Shown one piece after another: positions 1-8,714 of a stretch of DNA of 64,000 nucleotides; position 1 is the first letter of the stretch, and each line of letters opens with the position of its first letter. The position numbers and the translations under genes were made by a program. Source of the stretch: Clostridium sp. C2-6-12 (GTDB taxonomy: Bacteria > Bacillota > Clostridia > Clostridiales > Clostridiaceae); NCBI RefSeq assembly GCF_009928485.1, contig NZ_JAABNP010000004.1:186001-250000 (forward strand). The letters are read 5' to 3'. The notes beneath the pieces are model-generated. The model did not search any database, was not told where the DNA came from, and saw nothing but the letters and a program-made list of their open reading frames with translations.

Positions 1-1112
1 CGTTCAGGATTTTTAGAATTTGCACCAATTGCTAAAGCACCATGTGTAATAACTGTTTTTGTAAGGTTTTTGCTTGGTTCTGAGAATGGGAACATTTTTA
101 ATTCAGAACCAGGTTGTTTTTGATCCATTAAAGGTCTTATTCCAAAGTATGTTTCACTATGATGTTGATCTGCACCTGATTGCCCTGCATACATTAAATC
201 ACGGCTGTTACCATCATAATTTAATACATCTTCTCTCCAGTATCCTGCATCTGCCCAAGATTTCATTAATGTTGCCATATCTTCTAATGTGTTACCTTCC
301 ATATATGGAGATGTTAATGTATATAAATCATCTTTAGATTTTCCATAAAATAATGAAGATAATCCAATTGGAATTCCATCAATTGATACATTTTTTGTAT
401 TAGAATTCATATATCCATTAGCTAATGCATTACCAGCTGCAGCTGTTCCACTTACATCCCAAGGAATACAATCTTTTTTATTATCTTTAACATATTTAAA
501 ATACTTTCCTAAATCAGTAAAATTATTAATTTGGTCAAGACCAGCTTCTTTAGCCCAATCACCTCTATAGAACATTCCATGGTTTGTGTATTGTGCATAA
601 TTATCTTCTGGAATTAAATAAATCTTATCATTGTACTTACATTGATTCCAATGCTCTGGTGATACACTTGCATATGTTTGAGGAGCATATGTTTTTAACA
701 TATCTTCTGATAATGGTAAGAAAGAACCCTTTTTAATATTTGGCCATGCATCTAACCAGTCTGTAGCAGTAGTAATTAGATCAATAGAAGGGTCTCCACT
801 AGCTAATAATAAATTATATTGAGTTTGCCAATCAGCCCATACAACATATTGAAGCTCTAATTCAGCATTTACCTTTTCTTTTAATTTTGCATTTACTTTT
901 TCCATTGTAGCTTCTAATCTTCCATTAGTTGGTTTATCACCTAAAACAACAAATTTTACTTTAACATGCTCCGATGTATCAATTGTGCCATCTGATTTCA
1001 AAGTAGTTGAAGCCTTTCCAGATGTTTTAGCAGTACCACCACAGCCTGCAATACTTAAAGCCATTGCTCCAACTAATAACGTAGCTAAAATCTTTCTTCC
1101 TATTTTACTCAT
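1..1112 (-). CDS. ABC transporter sugar-binding lipoprotein, system 1 (3' end outside window)
   Basis: Extracellular solute-binding protein of a carbohydrate ABC importer (LplA/YtcQ-like, CUT1 class). The ATG at 1112 follows a GGGAGGC ribosome site. The product starts MSKIGRKILA, has a hydrophobic signal segment and a lipobox ending AGCGG, so it should be lipid-anchored outside the membrane. The mature part has the aromatic-rich pattern of this class (YVVWADWQTQYN, EHWNQCKYNDKIYLIPEDNY). About 370 codons are visible and the frame is open to base 1, so the C-terminus lies beyond the window. It is the last of three genes after two permeases (79 bp gap), an order common for LplB/YtcP-type operons. 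The substrate is not readable from sequence; an oligosaccharide is likely. Confidence 0.9.
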   Translation of the reverse strand, partial: MSKIGRKILATLLVGAMALSIAGCGGTAKTSGKASTTLKSDGTIDTSEHVKVKFVVLGDKPTNGRLEATMEKVNAKLKEKVNAELELQYVVWADWQTQYNLLLASGDPSIDLITTATDWLDAWPNIKKGSFLPLSEDMLKTYAPQTYASVSPEHWNQCKYNDKIYLIPEDNYAQYTNHGMFYRGDWAKEAGLDQINNFTDLGKYFKYVKDNKKDCIPWDVSGTAAAGNALANGYMNSNTKNVSIDGIPIGLSSLFYGKSKDDLYTLTSPYMEGNTLEDMATLMKSWADAGYWREDVLNYDGNSRDLMYAGQSGADQHHSETYFGIRPLMDQKQPGSELKMFPFSEPSKNLTKTVITHGALAIGANSKNPE

Positions 1113-1190
1113 TATACTTGCCTCCCTAAATAATATAAATTTATGTAATTCCCATTACGGGAAATATCATCATACCCTTGTCATGTAAAT

Positions 1191-2123
1191 TTAGCCTTTT
1201 ACAGCTCCCACAGTAATACCTGCAATAAAATACTTTTGTACAAATGGATATAAGAAAATAATTGGTCCTGTTGCGAGTACTGCTGTAGCCATTTTTAAAG
1301 TTGTAGTCGGAAGTTGTCCTACTGGTACATTAGCTCCAGCTACTGAGTTCTTTAAAGCTGCAGCTTGGTTAATAATTCCATACAAATAATTTTGTAATGG
1401 TTTATATTCTACAGATGATGATAAATACAACATAGCGTTATACCATTCATTCCAATACCCTAAAGCTATGAATAAACCTATTGTTGCCAAAGCTGGCTTT
1501 AACATAGGTAAAATTAATGAAACGAAAATCTTAAAATCACCTGCACCATCCATTTTCCCTGATTCTGTAATTTCATATGGAATGGATTTCACAAAGTTTT
1601 TCATTAATATAATTAACCAAGGACTCATTAACAGTGGTAAAAGTACAGCTAAATAGCTATCTTTCAAATTTAAATATTGAGTCATCCATAAGTAAGTAGG
1701 TGCTAACCCCGCTGAAAACAAAGTTGTAAAATATATAAAAAACATAATCCCATTTCGAAATGGAAAATCTTTACGTTGAAGTGCATAACCTGTCATAGCT
1801 ACTATAAACAATCCAATTAAAGTCCCTACTGCAGTCATAACGATAGTAACAACATATGATCCAATTAATATCCTAGGACTTTTAAAAATCAATTCATACG
1901 CTGATATTGTAAATCCTTGTGGCAATATTGCTAATCCGTTCTTTGTGATTATCGCCTCGGTACTAAAAGAAGCAGAAACCATAAGTACAAAAGGAATTAA
2001 ACATGCTAAAGCAAAAAGTGTTATAAATATATATGCAAATGCATGTACACCTTTTGTCATATTATCTTTTTTAATATTAGTTTTAGTCTCTATTTTAATA
2101 TTACTATTTATTTTAGCCTCCAT
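1191..2123 (-). CDS. ABC sugar permease, YtcP/AraQ type, system 1
   Basis: Inner-membrane permease of the binding-protein-dependent family (MalG/AraQ side). About six hydrophobic segments are visible. The cytoplasmic EAA loop that docks the ATPase reads ITESGKMDGAGD followed by IFVSLILPMLKP. The C-terminal FIAGITVGAVKG is the usual ending of this class. At 310 residues it is of normal length. An AAGGAGG site precedes the start, and the gene lies 12 bp after the partner permease, so the two are cotranscribed. No ATPase gene is present nearby, so a shared MsmX-type ATPase is presumed. Confidence 0.93.
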   Translation of the reverse strand: MEAKINSNIKIETKTNIKKDNMTKGVHAFAYIFITLFALACLIPFVLMVSASFSTEAIITKNGLAILPQGFTISAYELIFKSPRILIGSYVVTIVMTAVGTLIGLFIVAMTGYALQRKDFPFRNGIMFFIYFTTLFSAGLAPTYLWMTQYLNLKDSYLAVLLPLLMSPWLIILMKNFVKSIPYEITESGKMDGAGDFKIFVSLILPMLKPALATIGLFIALGYWNEWYNAMLYLSSSVEYKPLQNYLYGIINQAAALKNSVAGANVPVGQLPTTTLKMATAVLATGPIIFLYPFVQKYFIAGITVGAVKG

Positions 2124-2135
2124 TTCAATTCCTCC

Positions 2136-3104
2136 TTAGAATAGTGCATATTCTTCATCAATTTTTTTAGCAATCCAGTTAGAAGCCATAACAAGTGCAA
2201 AGCCAAAAACTGATTGATATAAACCTACTGCTGTAGAATTTGCAAAATTAAAATTATTCATCAATGTTCTATATACATAAGTTTCTATAATATCTGTTGT
2301 TGGGAATAGCATTGAGTTAGATGAACCTACTAAATTATAAAACAATCCAAAATTACCTTTCATTATTCCACCAATTGCAAATAAGAATAAAATAACTGCA
2401 GTCGGTTTCAAACTTGGCAAAATAATATAGCGAATTCTTTGAATTATATTGGCTCCATCTACTTCTGCCGCTTCAACAATACTTGAATCAATACCACATA
2501 TAGATGCAAAATATACAATAGATCCATATCCCGTTTGTTGCCATAAAGCCACAAGAACAATTATTATTGGCCATGCATTTGGCATAGAATAAACTTTTAA
2601 AGGATCTCCACCAAATATTTTAATTATAGAATTCATAAATCCAAAATCATAGTTTAAAACATTAAATGCTAACAAACCTACTAATACTGCTGAAATGAAA
2701 TATGGTAAAAACATAATTGTTTGTGACACTTTTTTGAACACTTTATTTTTTATTTCATTTAATAAAATAGCCACAAAAATTTGTAATATGTTACCTAATA
2801 CAATAAAAGCAAAGTTATATAAAATGGTATTTCTTGTAAGCATCCATAAACTACCAGATTGAACTAAAAATTTAAAATTATCAAAACCTACAAACTGACT
2901 TCCAAAAATACCACTTTTATAATTAAAATTTGTAAAAGCTATATATGCACCCGGCATGGGACAATAAGCAAAAATTATAAAGAATATAATTGCAGGTAAA
3001 CACATGAAAATTAACGTCTTACTATCCTTTACTTTTTTCCAAAAAGTTTTCTTTTTTATAGCTGCTACTTGCGATTTATTTGTTTGTTTTAAATTCTTTT
3101 GCAC
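2136..3104 (-). CDS. ABC sugar permease, LplB type, system 1
   Basis: First gene of the operon and partner of the YtcP-type permease. The N-terminal cytoplasmic tail is basic, followed by about six membrane segments. The EAA loop reads VEAAEVDGAN then RYIILPSLKP. The late motif AVGLYQSVFGFALVMASNWIAKK is the LplB-like C-terminus. At 322 residues it is full length. The start at 3104 follows a GGGGGAAT ribosome site. A perfect LacI-type operator lies just 24 bp upstream of the start, so this operon is probably controlled by the neighbouring regulator at 3622-4656. Confidence 0.93.
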   Translation of the reverse strand: MQKNLKQTNKSQVAAIKKKTFWKKVKDSKTLIFMCLPAIIFFIIFAYCPMPGAYIAFTNFNYKSGIFGSQFVGFDNFKFLVQSGSLWMLTRNTILYNFAFIVLGNILQIFVAILLNEIKNKVFKKVSQTIMFLPYFISAVLVGLLAFNVLNYDFGFMNSIIKIFGGDPLKVYSMPNAWPIIIVLVALWQQTGYGSIVYFASICGIDSSIVEAAEVDGANIIQRIRYIILPSLKPTAVILFLFAIGGIMKGNFGLFYNLVGSSNSMLFPTTDIIETYVYRTLMNNFNFANSTAVGLYQSVFGFALVMASNWIAKKIDEEYALF

Positions 3105-3127
3105 AATAAAATTCCCCCATCTTAAAA

Positions 3128-3145
3128 TTTGAAACTGGTTTCAAA
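3128..3145. promoter_or_regulatory. LacI-type operator upstream of ABC system 1
   Basis: TTTGAAACTGGTTTCAAA has two perfect 8-bp arms around TG. It lies 24 bp upstream of the first permease start. Related copies lie at 3373-3390 and 4788-4805, all close to the LacI gene at 3622-4656. Regulator assignment is inferred from position. Confidence 0.75.
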
Positions 3146-3372
3146 AATTATCAAAAAAAATTATTCTATGTATTTTTAACACCTAGCTTTTTTAATTTTA
3201 AAAATTTCTAAAAAACCACTTTAATTATTTTATAAATATAAAGAATTTACATTCTTATATTTACTATAATATAGTTATTTACAATGGAATTCAAAATGTT
3301 TTACTAAAACTTTAACTACAATTATTAATTGTTAACTGAATCCATTATTTTATAGCTTGTCCTAAATTCATA

Positions 3373-3390
3373 TTTGAAACCCATTTCATA
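3373..3390. promoter_or_regulatory. Degenerate copy of the system 1 operator
   Basis: TTTGAAACCCATTTCATA keeps the whole left arm of the 3128-3145 palindrome and has two changes in the right arm. It lies about 245 bp further from the permease start, a spacing that could allow looping. The rest of the 517-bp gap 3105-3621 holds only AT-rich sequence, a short TTAATTGTTAACTG repeat near 3325 and the regulator's terminator. Confidence 0.45.
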
Positions 3391-3507
3391 TTTTTATTAT
3401 ACATCTAGTTTTTAATTACTGTCAATCTGTTTTTCATAAAATTTGTAATCTTTCTACTTTTTATTTTAGTAAACTTTACTAACACTATTCTTCATCTATA
3501 TTATAGG

Positions 3508-3562
3508 AAAAATTAAAGATAGATGTAAATGACTTTATATTCTCATTTTCTCTATCTTTAAT
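3508..3562 (-). terminator. Terminator of the LacI-type gene
   Basis: The 12-bp arms ATTAAAGATAGA (3512-3523) and TCTATCTTTAAT (3551-3562) are perfect complements. On the minus strand the second arm runs into a U-tract. It lies 60 bp beyond the stop of the regulator gene. Confidence 0.6.
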
Positions 3563-3621
3563 ATCTATTATTATCTATTTTAATACTTTCACTTCATATA
3601 TCTCTTCTACATAATAATGCC

Positions 3622-4656
3622 TTAAAGCAAATTTTTGCAGGAATCTCTTATTATAAGTTCAGAGCTGATCAATTGAACTCGTGGTGGTTCTTTTTTCTGT
3701 ATAGCACTAATAGCAGCGTCAATTAAGGTTTCTCCAAATAATGTATAATCATATCCAATAGTTGTTAACTTCGGAGTTGCAATTTCGGAAACAAATGTAT
3801 TATCAAAACTCACTACTGATATATCATTTGGAATTTCTAACCCATGTTCTCTTATAGAATTCATAATTCCAATTGCCATAAAATCATTTACAGCAATTAA
3901 AGCTGATGGCAATTTTTTCTTTAAATCAAATAAATGATTCATACATTTATAACCACCTTCAATATCATAATTATCTTCTTCAACAATCCAATGCTTCTTG
4001 AATTTAATATTATGTTCTTTAAGTGACTTTTTAAAGGCTAACTGTTTATCATATGTTGATCTTGCTTTTTTTGTTCCTCCAACTAATGCTATTTCTCTAT
4101 GTCCCAATTCAATTAAGTACTCCATTAAAATTTTTATAGACTGATCATGATCAATTCTAACCTGATAGCATTCAGCACCTTCCATTTTCCCAGCTATTAT
4201 AACAGGAATAGAATTGGCTATTCTATTTACGCGTTCTACATAATCTTTATCCGAATTTAATTGATCTATTCTTCCACCAATTTGAATAATAGCATCTACT
4301 CTTTGCTCAAATAACCCCTCTAAATGTGCATCCTCCAATTGATTTTCTCCTAAAGAATTACTCAATAAAACAGTATAATCTCTTGCATTGGCCGCCTTTT
4401 CACATTCTACAAATAAAGCCGCAAAATATGGATTACGTACGTCTGGTGATAATATTCCTAATGTTTTAGATTCTGTATTACTAAGTCTTCTTGCCAATAT
4501 ATTAGGTTTAAAATTATATTTGTCAATCAAGGCCTGAACTCTATCTCTCTTTTCCTTACTAACTCGTGCACTTTTAGTCAACACTCTGGATACAGTTGCT
4601 GGCGAAACTCCTGCTTCCTTTGCAATTGCATAAATATTTATACTCTCTTTGCTCAC
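3622..4656 (-). CDS. LacI/GalR-family transcriptional regulator, system 1
   Basis: DNA-binding repressor of 344 residues. The N-terminal LacI helix-turn-helix (residues about 7-30, IAKEAGVSPATVSRVL) and hinge (KPNILARRLS) are intact. They are followed by a periplasmic-binding-like sensor domain (DVRNPYFAALF, IIQIGGRI, SVVSFDNTF). The start is GTG at 4656, nine bases after AGGAGGTGA. It is followed by a clear terminator. An operator-like palindrome lies 132 bp upstream (4788-4805), consistent with autoregulation, and another precedes the ABC operon downstream. The inducer is unknown and probably a sugar imported by system 1. Confidence 0.93.
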   Translation of the reverse strand: MSKESINIYAIAKEAGVSPATVSRVLTKSARVSKEKRDRVQALIDKYNFKPNILARRLSNTESKTLGILSPDVRNPYFAALFVECEKAANARDYTVLLSNSLGENQLEDAHLEGLFEQRVDAIIQIGGRIDQLNSDKDYVERVNRIANSIPVIIAGKMEGAECYQVRIDHDQSIKILMEYLIELGHREIALVGGTKKARSTYDKQLAFKKSLKEHNIKFKKHWIVEEDNYDIEGGYKCMNHLFDLKKKLPSALIAVNDFMAIGIMNSIREHGLEIPNDISVVSFDNTFVSEIATPKLTTIGYDYTLFGETLIDAAISAIQKKEPPRVQLISSELIIRDSCKNLL

Positions 4657-4787
4657 TCTTTATCACCTCCTACATTTTCATCTCCATAATATACCCTTTT
4701 CAGTTTTTAATTAAAATAATTTTTCGATTTTATTATACAGGTTTTACATTTTCATATCAATTACTTTAATTTTTTTCTAAAAACCTA

Positions 4788-4805
4788 ATTGACACCAGTT
4801 TCAAA
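4788..4805. promoter_or_regulatory. Operator-like palindrome between the LacI gene and the DUF624 gene
   Basis: ATTGACACCAGTTTCAAA matches the 3128-3145 palindrome with two changes in the left arm. It lies between the minus-strand regulator and the plus-strand DUF624 gene, so it could serve both. It contains a TTGACA that might be a -35 element, but no good -10 is correctly spaced. Confidence 0.55.
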
Positions 4806-4926
4806 TTACGCTTTTTACTAAAATAAATAATGTTTTTACTAAATATTATTTATTTTGTTTTATTTAAGATGTATACTATTATTGTAAAAGTTTACCCATA
4901 TAATCATATATAAACTAGGAGGACAT

Positions 4927-5628
4927 ATGAAAAAAGATTTTTATGATAAACAACTTTATACAATTTCAAATTACGTTTTTGGTTTTATTCAAAGCAGCCT
5001 CTATTTTGCTGTTTGTAATATATTGCTTATATTATTTTTTATATTTACCACAATTCTTCCAGGTCAGTTTAATTTATTATTTCTCTTTATTTCTTTAATT
5101 CCTTTAGGACCATCCTTAAGTGCATTGTATAGCTCAGTATCAAAGATAGTCTCTGAAAAAGATATATATTTTTCCTCACATTTTTGGAGCTTTTATAAAA
5201 GTAATTTTCTTTCTTCCCTAAAATTATGGCTGATTCAGTTAATTACCTTGGCTATATTATTTATCGACCTTCAATATTTTTACTTAAATGCTCCAGAAAA
5301 TAATATTCATATTATCTTTGCTGCCTTAATAGTGATATTTATATTGATTAGTTTTTATTCATTACCTATAAACTCTAAATTTCATATTAAACTAAAAGAT
5401 TTATATTTATTATCATTTTACTACATGTTAAGGAAACTCCCTGTAACCTTATTAAAGGTCGGAACCCTTGTATTGACATATTATCTAGCTAATAGCATTT
5501 CACTGCTATTTTTAATTTTTATGCCTAGTGCAATTTGTTTCGTATTTTTCATTTATGATAGGTACATTTTTAAAGAAATTGAAGATAGGTTCAGTTCATC
5601 AAGCAAAGCCACTTCGGAAAATCTCTAA
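4927..5628 (+). CDS. DUF624 (YesL-like) membrane protein
   Basis: Predicted integral membrane protein of 233 residues with about five hydrophobic segments and a charged C-terminal tail. It resembles the DUF624/YesL family, whose members usually sit beside LplB/YtcP-type sugar ABC transporters, as here; their molecular function is not established. The early part (YVFGFIQSSLYFAVCNILL) and the loop with LIPLGPSLSALY fit the family, where a GP(A/S) turn follows the second segment. The start follows AGGAGGAC. It is divergent from the LacI gene, with a shared operator-like palindrome between them. Confidence 0.75.
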   Translation: MKKDFYDKQLYTISNYVFGFIQSSLYFAVCNILLILFFIFTTILPGQFNLLFLFISLIPLGPSLSALYSSVSKIVSEKDIYFSSHFWSFYKSNFLSSLKLWLIQLITLAILFIDLQYFYLNAPENNIHIIFAALIVIFILISFYSLPINSKFHIKLKDLYLLSFYYMLRKLPVTLLKVGTLVLTYYLANSISLLFLIFMPSAICFVFFIYDRYIFKEIEDRFSSSSKATSENL

Positions 5629-5681
5629 TACTGAAATGTACATCTCCTTATTTCTACCCATATTATTTATTCCAAATTTAA

Positions 5682-5709
5682 TTGAAAGATAAAAGTAATT
5701 GTATATAAT
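5682..5709 (+). promoter_or_regulatory. Sigma-A type promoter of the lipoprotein gene
   Basis: TTGAAA (5682-5687), a 16-bp spacer and a perfect TATAAT (5704-5709) lie just upstream of the AAGGAGG site and start at 5739. Confidence 0.65.
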
Positions 5710-5738
5710 GTATATGTGTACCTATTAAGGAGGATTTT

Positions 5739-6413
5739 ATGAAATTAAAAAAAATACTAATTTTATCGTTATTAATTTCAACAACAGTTACATTATTAGG
5801 TTGTTCAAACTCTAATTCAAAGGAGATATCTTCAAAAGAAAGTAGTTTGACTGAAAATAATACTTCAGATAAGGATAACAATTCCCCTGAAACTACAAAA
5901 AAAGAAGACAACAAAGCTAATACAGATAAAACAGCTACTACTTCTTCTGATGAGAAAAGCGCAAACTCAAGTAAAAATACAAATTCCAACAACAATACTG
6001 CTAGTAGTAGCTCTATCAATAATAATTCAAATAATAATAAACAAGAAAATACCACTAGCTTAAATTATAAAAGTAAATTAGGATTTTCTATAACTTTCCC
6101 ATCTGATTGGAAAAACAGATATAAAATTAAAGAAGATGATAAATCCATGTATGTGTATTTTAAATCAACAGATCCTAATACACCTGATAATTTAGGTTTG
6201 CTTTTTTTCCTAAAGAAAAACTATACGCAAGAAGATGAGAATTTCTCTGACTCTGTTTTACCTAATGGGAAAAGACATATAACGATAGGAAATACTACTT
6301 ATTTAGTTGGGGGACCTACAGATGTAAATTTAAATGAGGATAATAAAGATTTTCAAATATTTTTATCAATGAAAAAAGAGCGTGAACAAGCAATTAACTC
6401 TATTACACCTTAA
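5739..6413 (+). CDS. Putative lipoprotein with Ser/Asn/Lys-rich linker
   Basis: I do not recognise a specific function. The first 22 residues form a lipoprotein signal (MKLKKILILSLL, lipobox ending LLGC). Residues about 23-105 are low-complexity Ser, Asn, Lys, Thr and Glu, a flexible cell-wall-spanning linker. The C-terminal 115 residues form a small globular domain beginning YKSKLGFSITFPSDWKNRY, a pattern seen in PsbP-like or uncharacterised surface lipoproteins. An AAGGAGG site and good promoter precede it. It appears monocistronic. The long reverse-strand reading frame across the linker is a codon-composition artefact. Confidence 0.85.
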   Translation: MKLKKILILSLLISTTVTLLGCSNSNSKEISSKESSLTENNTSDKDNNSPETTKKEDNKANTDKTATTSSDEKSANSSKNTNSNNNTASSSSINNNSNNNKQENTTSLNYKSKLGFSITFPSDWKNRYKIKEDDKSMYVYFKSTDPNTPDNLGLLFFLKKNYTQEDENFSDSVLPNGKRHITIGNTTYLVGGPTDVNLNEDNKDFQIFLSMKKEREQAINSITP

Positions 6414-6434
6414 GCATAATTTATTGCAAAAAAT

Positions 6435-6523
6435 AACAAGTCAGTATGAAATGAATTTATCTTATGTCTTGTGGAAATTATTTTTCCCTTAGATATAGGA
6501 ATAAAACAGCCTGCTGACTTGTT
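6435..6523. repeat. Inverted repeat between convergent genes
   Basis: AACAAGTCAG (6435-6444) and CTGACTTGTT (6514-6523) are perfect 10-bp arms about 69 bases apart. They lie between the lipoprotein gene (plus) and the acetyltransferase gene (minus). No adjacent long U-tract is present, so a role as a terminator is uncertain. Confidence 0.4.
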
Positions 6524-6537
6524 TCTACTAGAATTAT

Positions 6538-7044
6538 TTAAAGACCCTCTTCACTTATTCTATCAATTTCTTCTTTATCTAGTCTATGTATAATCCACTC
6601 ATTCATTTGTTTTGCACCAATATTCTTATAAAATTTAAGGGAAGGTTCATTCCAGTCTAAACAAGTCCATTCAACTCTTTGGCATTTATGTTTCTTTGCA
6701 ATTCTTACCAAAAATTCAAAACATATTTTTCCTAATCCTTGACCTCTATATTCAGGTTTTATATAAATATCTTCAATATATAATCCCTCTCTTCCAACAA
6801 AAGTTGAATAATTAAAGAAATATACAATATATCCTATAACCTTTTTATCAAGCTCAATCAATAATGCTTCTGCTCTATTATTCTCAAATATTGATTCCTT
6901 TAAAGATTCTTCTGTTGCAATTACTTTATCCAACATTTTTTCATAAGTTGCTATTTGTTTTATAAAGGCTAATATTACTGGAACGTCTTTATCTGTAGCT
7001 TTTATAAATCTTACTTGTTCTAGTTGCTTATTATCACTATGCAT
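6538..7044 (-). CDS. GNAT-family N-acetyltransferase (spermidine/diamine acetyltransferase-like)
   Basis: Cytoplasmic acetyl-CoA-dependent acetyltransferase, 168 residues. Motif A with the acetyl-CoA loop is clear (YIKPEYRGQGLGKICFEF), followed by CQRVEWTCLDWNEPSLKFYKNIGA and the ending EWIIHRL. This combination is characteristic of the SSAT-like subgroup, which acetylates polyamines or related amines; the actual substrate is not known here. The start follows a TAAGGGGGC site. The gene stands alone between two terminator-like regions. Confidence 0.88.
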   Translation of the reverse strand: MHSDNKQLEQVRFIKATDKDVPVILAFIKQIATYEKMLDKVIATEESLKESIFENNRAEALLIELDKKVIGYIVYFFNYSTFVGREGLYIEDIYIKPEYRGQGLGKICFEFLVRIAKKHKCQRVEWTCLDWNEPSLKFYKNIGAKQMNEWIIHRLDKEEIDRISEEGL

Positions 7045-7095
7045 CTATTTGCCCCCTTATTTGCTCTGAATATTCTTATTATACAAATTATACCA

Positions 7096-7161
7096 CAAAA
7101 AATACTCCCTTAAGTAAAACAACTTTATTATTTAACTGTTTACTTTATAGGAGTATTTTTT
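7096..7161. terminator. Long hairpin terminator downstream of fucO
   Basis: AAAAATACTCC (7098-7108) pairs perfectly with GGAGTATTTTT (7150-7160), and an inner AAGTAAA/TTTACTT extends the stem. Both strands end in T-rich sequence, so it may act in both directions. On the minus strand it would end the fucO transcript. Confidence 0.7.
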
Positions 7162-7250
7162 ATTTTTTCTATATAAATAATATATTGTTACTTGTAATCA
7201 TATCTAATATATTATAGATTAGTTTTAAGTTATTATTTATTCTATTAATC

Positions 7251-8402
7251 TTAGTATATTGATTTATAGATTTCTAAGATTTCTGGTACATTAGTATCTC
7301 TTGGATTTCCTGGAGTACATGCATCTGCCATAGCTGATTCTGCTAAAGCTTGCAAATCTTCTTCCTTAACACCGATTTCTTTTAATGTCTTTGGAATTCC
7401 AACATCTTCTGAAAGCTTTTTAACTGCATCAATAGCTGCTTTTCTATATTCTTCTTGAGTCATGGCATCTACACCTTGTACACCCATTACTCTTGCTATT
7501 TCTCTATATTTTTCCCCTGTAGCTGGTGCATTATATTCCATAACATATGGTAATATTACTGCATTTGCAACTCCATGTGGAGTATCATAGAATGCTCCAA
7601 GTGGATGTGCCATTGAGTGAACAATTCCAAGACCTACGTTACTGAAGCCCATACCTGCAACATATTGGCCAAGAGCCATGTCTTCTCTTCCTTTTGGTTC
7701 ATTATTTACTGCACTTCTAAGTGAACGTGAAATAATTTCTATAGCTTTTAAGTGAAGAGTATCAGTTAATTCCCAAGCTCCTTTTGTAATATAGCCTTCA
7801 ATTGCATGAGTTAACGCATCCATACCTGTTGCCGCTGTTAAACCCCTTGGCATTGATGACATCATTTCTGAATCAACAACTGCAATTACTGGAATGTCAT
7901 GTGGGTCAACACATACAAATTTACGTTTCTTTTCTTCATCTGTAATTACATAGTTAATAGTTACTTCCGCTGCTGTTCCAGCTGTTGTTGGTACTGCTAT
8001 TATATCAACACATTTATTTTTTGTATCAGCTACTCCCTCTAAACTTCTTACATCTGAAAATTCAGGATTTTTTACTATTATACCAATAGCTTTTGCAGTG
8101 TCAATTGATGATCCTCCACCAATTGCAAGTAAATAATCTGCTCCAGCTGCTTTGAATTTTTCTATACCAGCTAAAACTACATTTATAGTTGGATTAGCTT
8201 TTACTTCATCAAAAATTTCAAAAGCTAAATCATTTGCTTTCAATAAATCTGTAACTCTTGTAGCTACATTGAATTTAATTAAATCTTTATCAGTTACAAC
8301 TAATGCTTTTTTGTAACCTCTTACTTTAGCTTCTGTTACAATATTTTCAATTGCACCTGCTCCTATATAGCTTGTTTCGTTTAGAACCATTCTGTTTGCC
8401 AT
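7251..8402 (-). CDS. fucO: Lactaldehyde reductase (L-1,2-propanediol oxidoreductase)
   Basis: Iron-containing group III alcohol dehydrogenase that reduces L-lactaldehyde to L-1,2-propanediol with NADH, regenerating NAD+ during fermentation of rhamnose or fucose. The sequence follows E. coli FucO from the first residues (MANRMVLNET) onward. The nucleotide-binding GGGSSIDTAKAIG is present (about 95-107). Metal ligands D195, H199, H262 and H276 sit in DALTHAIEGYI and VHSMAHPLGAFYDTPHG. I chose ATG 8402 rather than an in-frame TTG nine bases earlier, because GGAG is correctly spaced for the ATG and homology begins there. Its lactaldehyde would come from RhaD encoded upstream at 9559-10377. Confidence 0.94.
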   Translation of the reverse strand: MANRMVLNETSYIGAGAIENIVTEAKVRGYKKALVVTDKDLIKFNVATRVTDLLKANDLAFEIFDEVKANPTINVVLAGIEKFKAAGADYLLAIGGGSSIDTAKAIGIIVKNPEFSDVRSLEGVADTKNKCVDIIAVPTTAGTAAEVTINYVITDEEKKRKFVCVDPHDIPVIAVVDSEMMSSMPRGLTAATGMDALTHAIEGYITKGAWELTDTLHLKAIEIISRSLRSAVNNEPKGREDMALGQYVAGMGFSNVGLGIVHSMAHPLGAFYDTPHGVANAVILPYVMEYNAPATGEKYREIARVMGVQGVDAMTQEEYRKAAIDAVKKLSEDVGIPKTLKEIGVKEEDLQALAESAMADACTPGNPRDTNVPEILEIYKSIY

Positions 8403-8644
8403 AATAATCAATCTCCTTCTAAATTAATTTTTGATATATATACTTATTTTTTATTTAAATTAAATATCTACAAATTATCATATAATTAAAAAATAATCAT
8501 ATATCATTATTTACAAATTTAAATGTAATAATAAAAATTATGTAACCCAGCAATTAATCAAGTTATAATATCCACTTTAATTCTTTTAACCATTTCACTC
8601 GTGGCAAATTACACAATTTAAACTGTACATTATATCGAATATAT

Positions 8645-8692
8645 CAAACTATCTGGTAACTAATATAGAACCACTGTTTTCCAGATAGTTTG
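8645..8692 (-). terminator. Hairpin after the kinase-like gene
   Basis: CAAACTATCTGG (8645-8656) and CCAGATAGTTTG (8681-8692) are perfect 12-bp arms, 22 bp beyond the stop of the kinase-like gene. The minus strand after the stem is AT-rich but has no clear U-run, so the terminator call is moderate. The rest of 8412-8714, the upstream region of fucO, shows no convincing promoter. Confidence 0.5.
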
Positions 8693-8714
8693 TTGTGATT
8701 AAAGATGCCTATTT

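Noticed and set aside
4789-4824. Promoter TTGACA ... TAAAAT upstream of the DUF624 gene
   Set aside because: The spacing between the hexamers is 24 bp, too long for a sigma-A promoter; the TTGACA is part of the operator-like palindrome.
5678-6055. 125-residue Leu/Val/Ser-rich reading frame on the minus strand opposite the lipoprotein
   Set aside because: It arises from repetitive Ser/Asn codons in the lipoprotein linker, has no ribosome site and no domain.
8403-8411. Earlier TTG start for fucO adding three residues
   Set aside because: TTG lies only two bases from the GGAG site, and FucO homology begins at MANRM.
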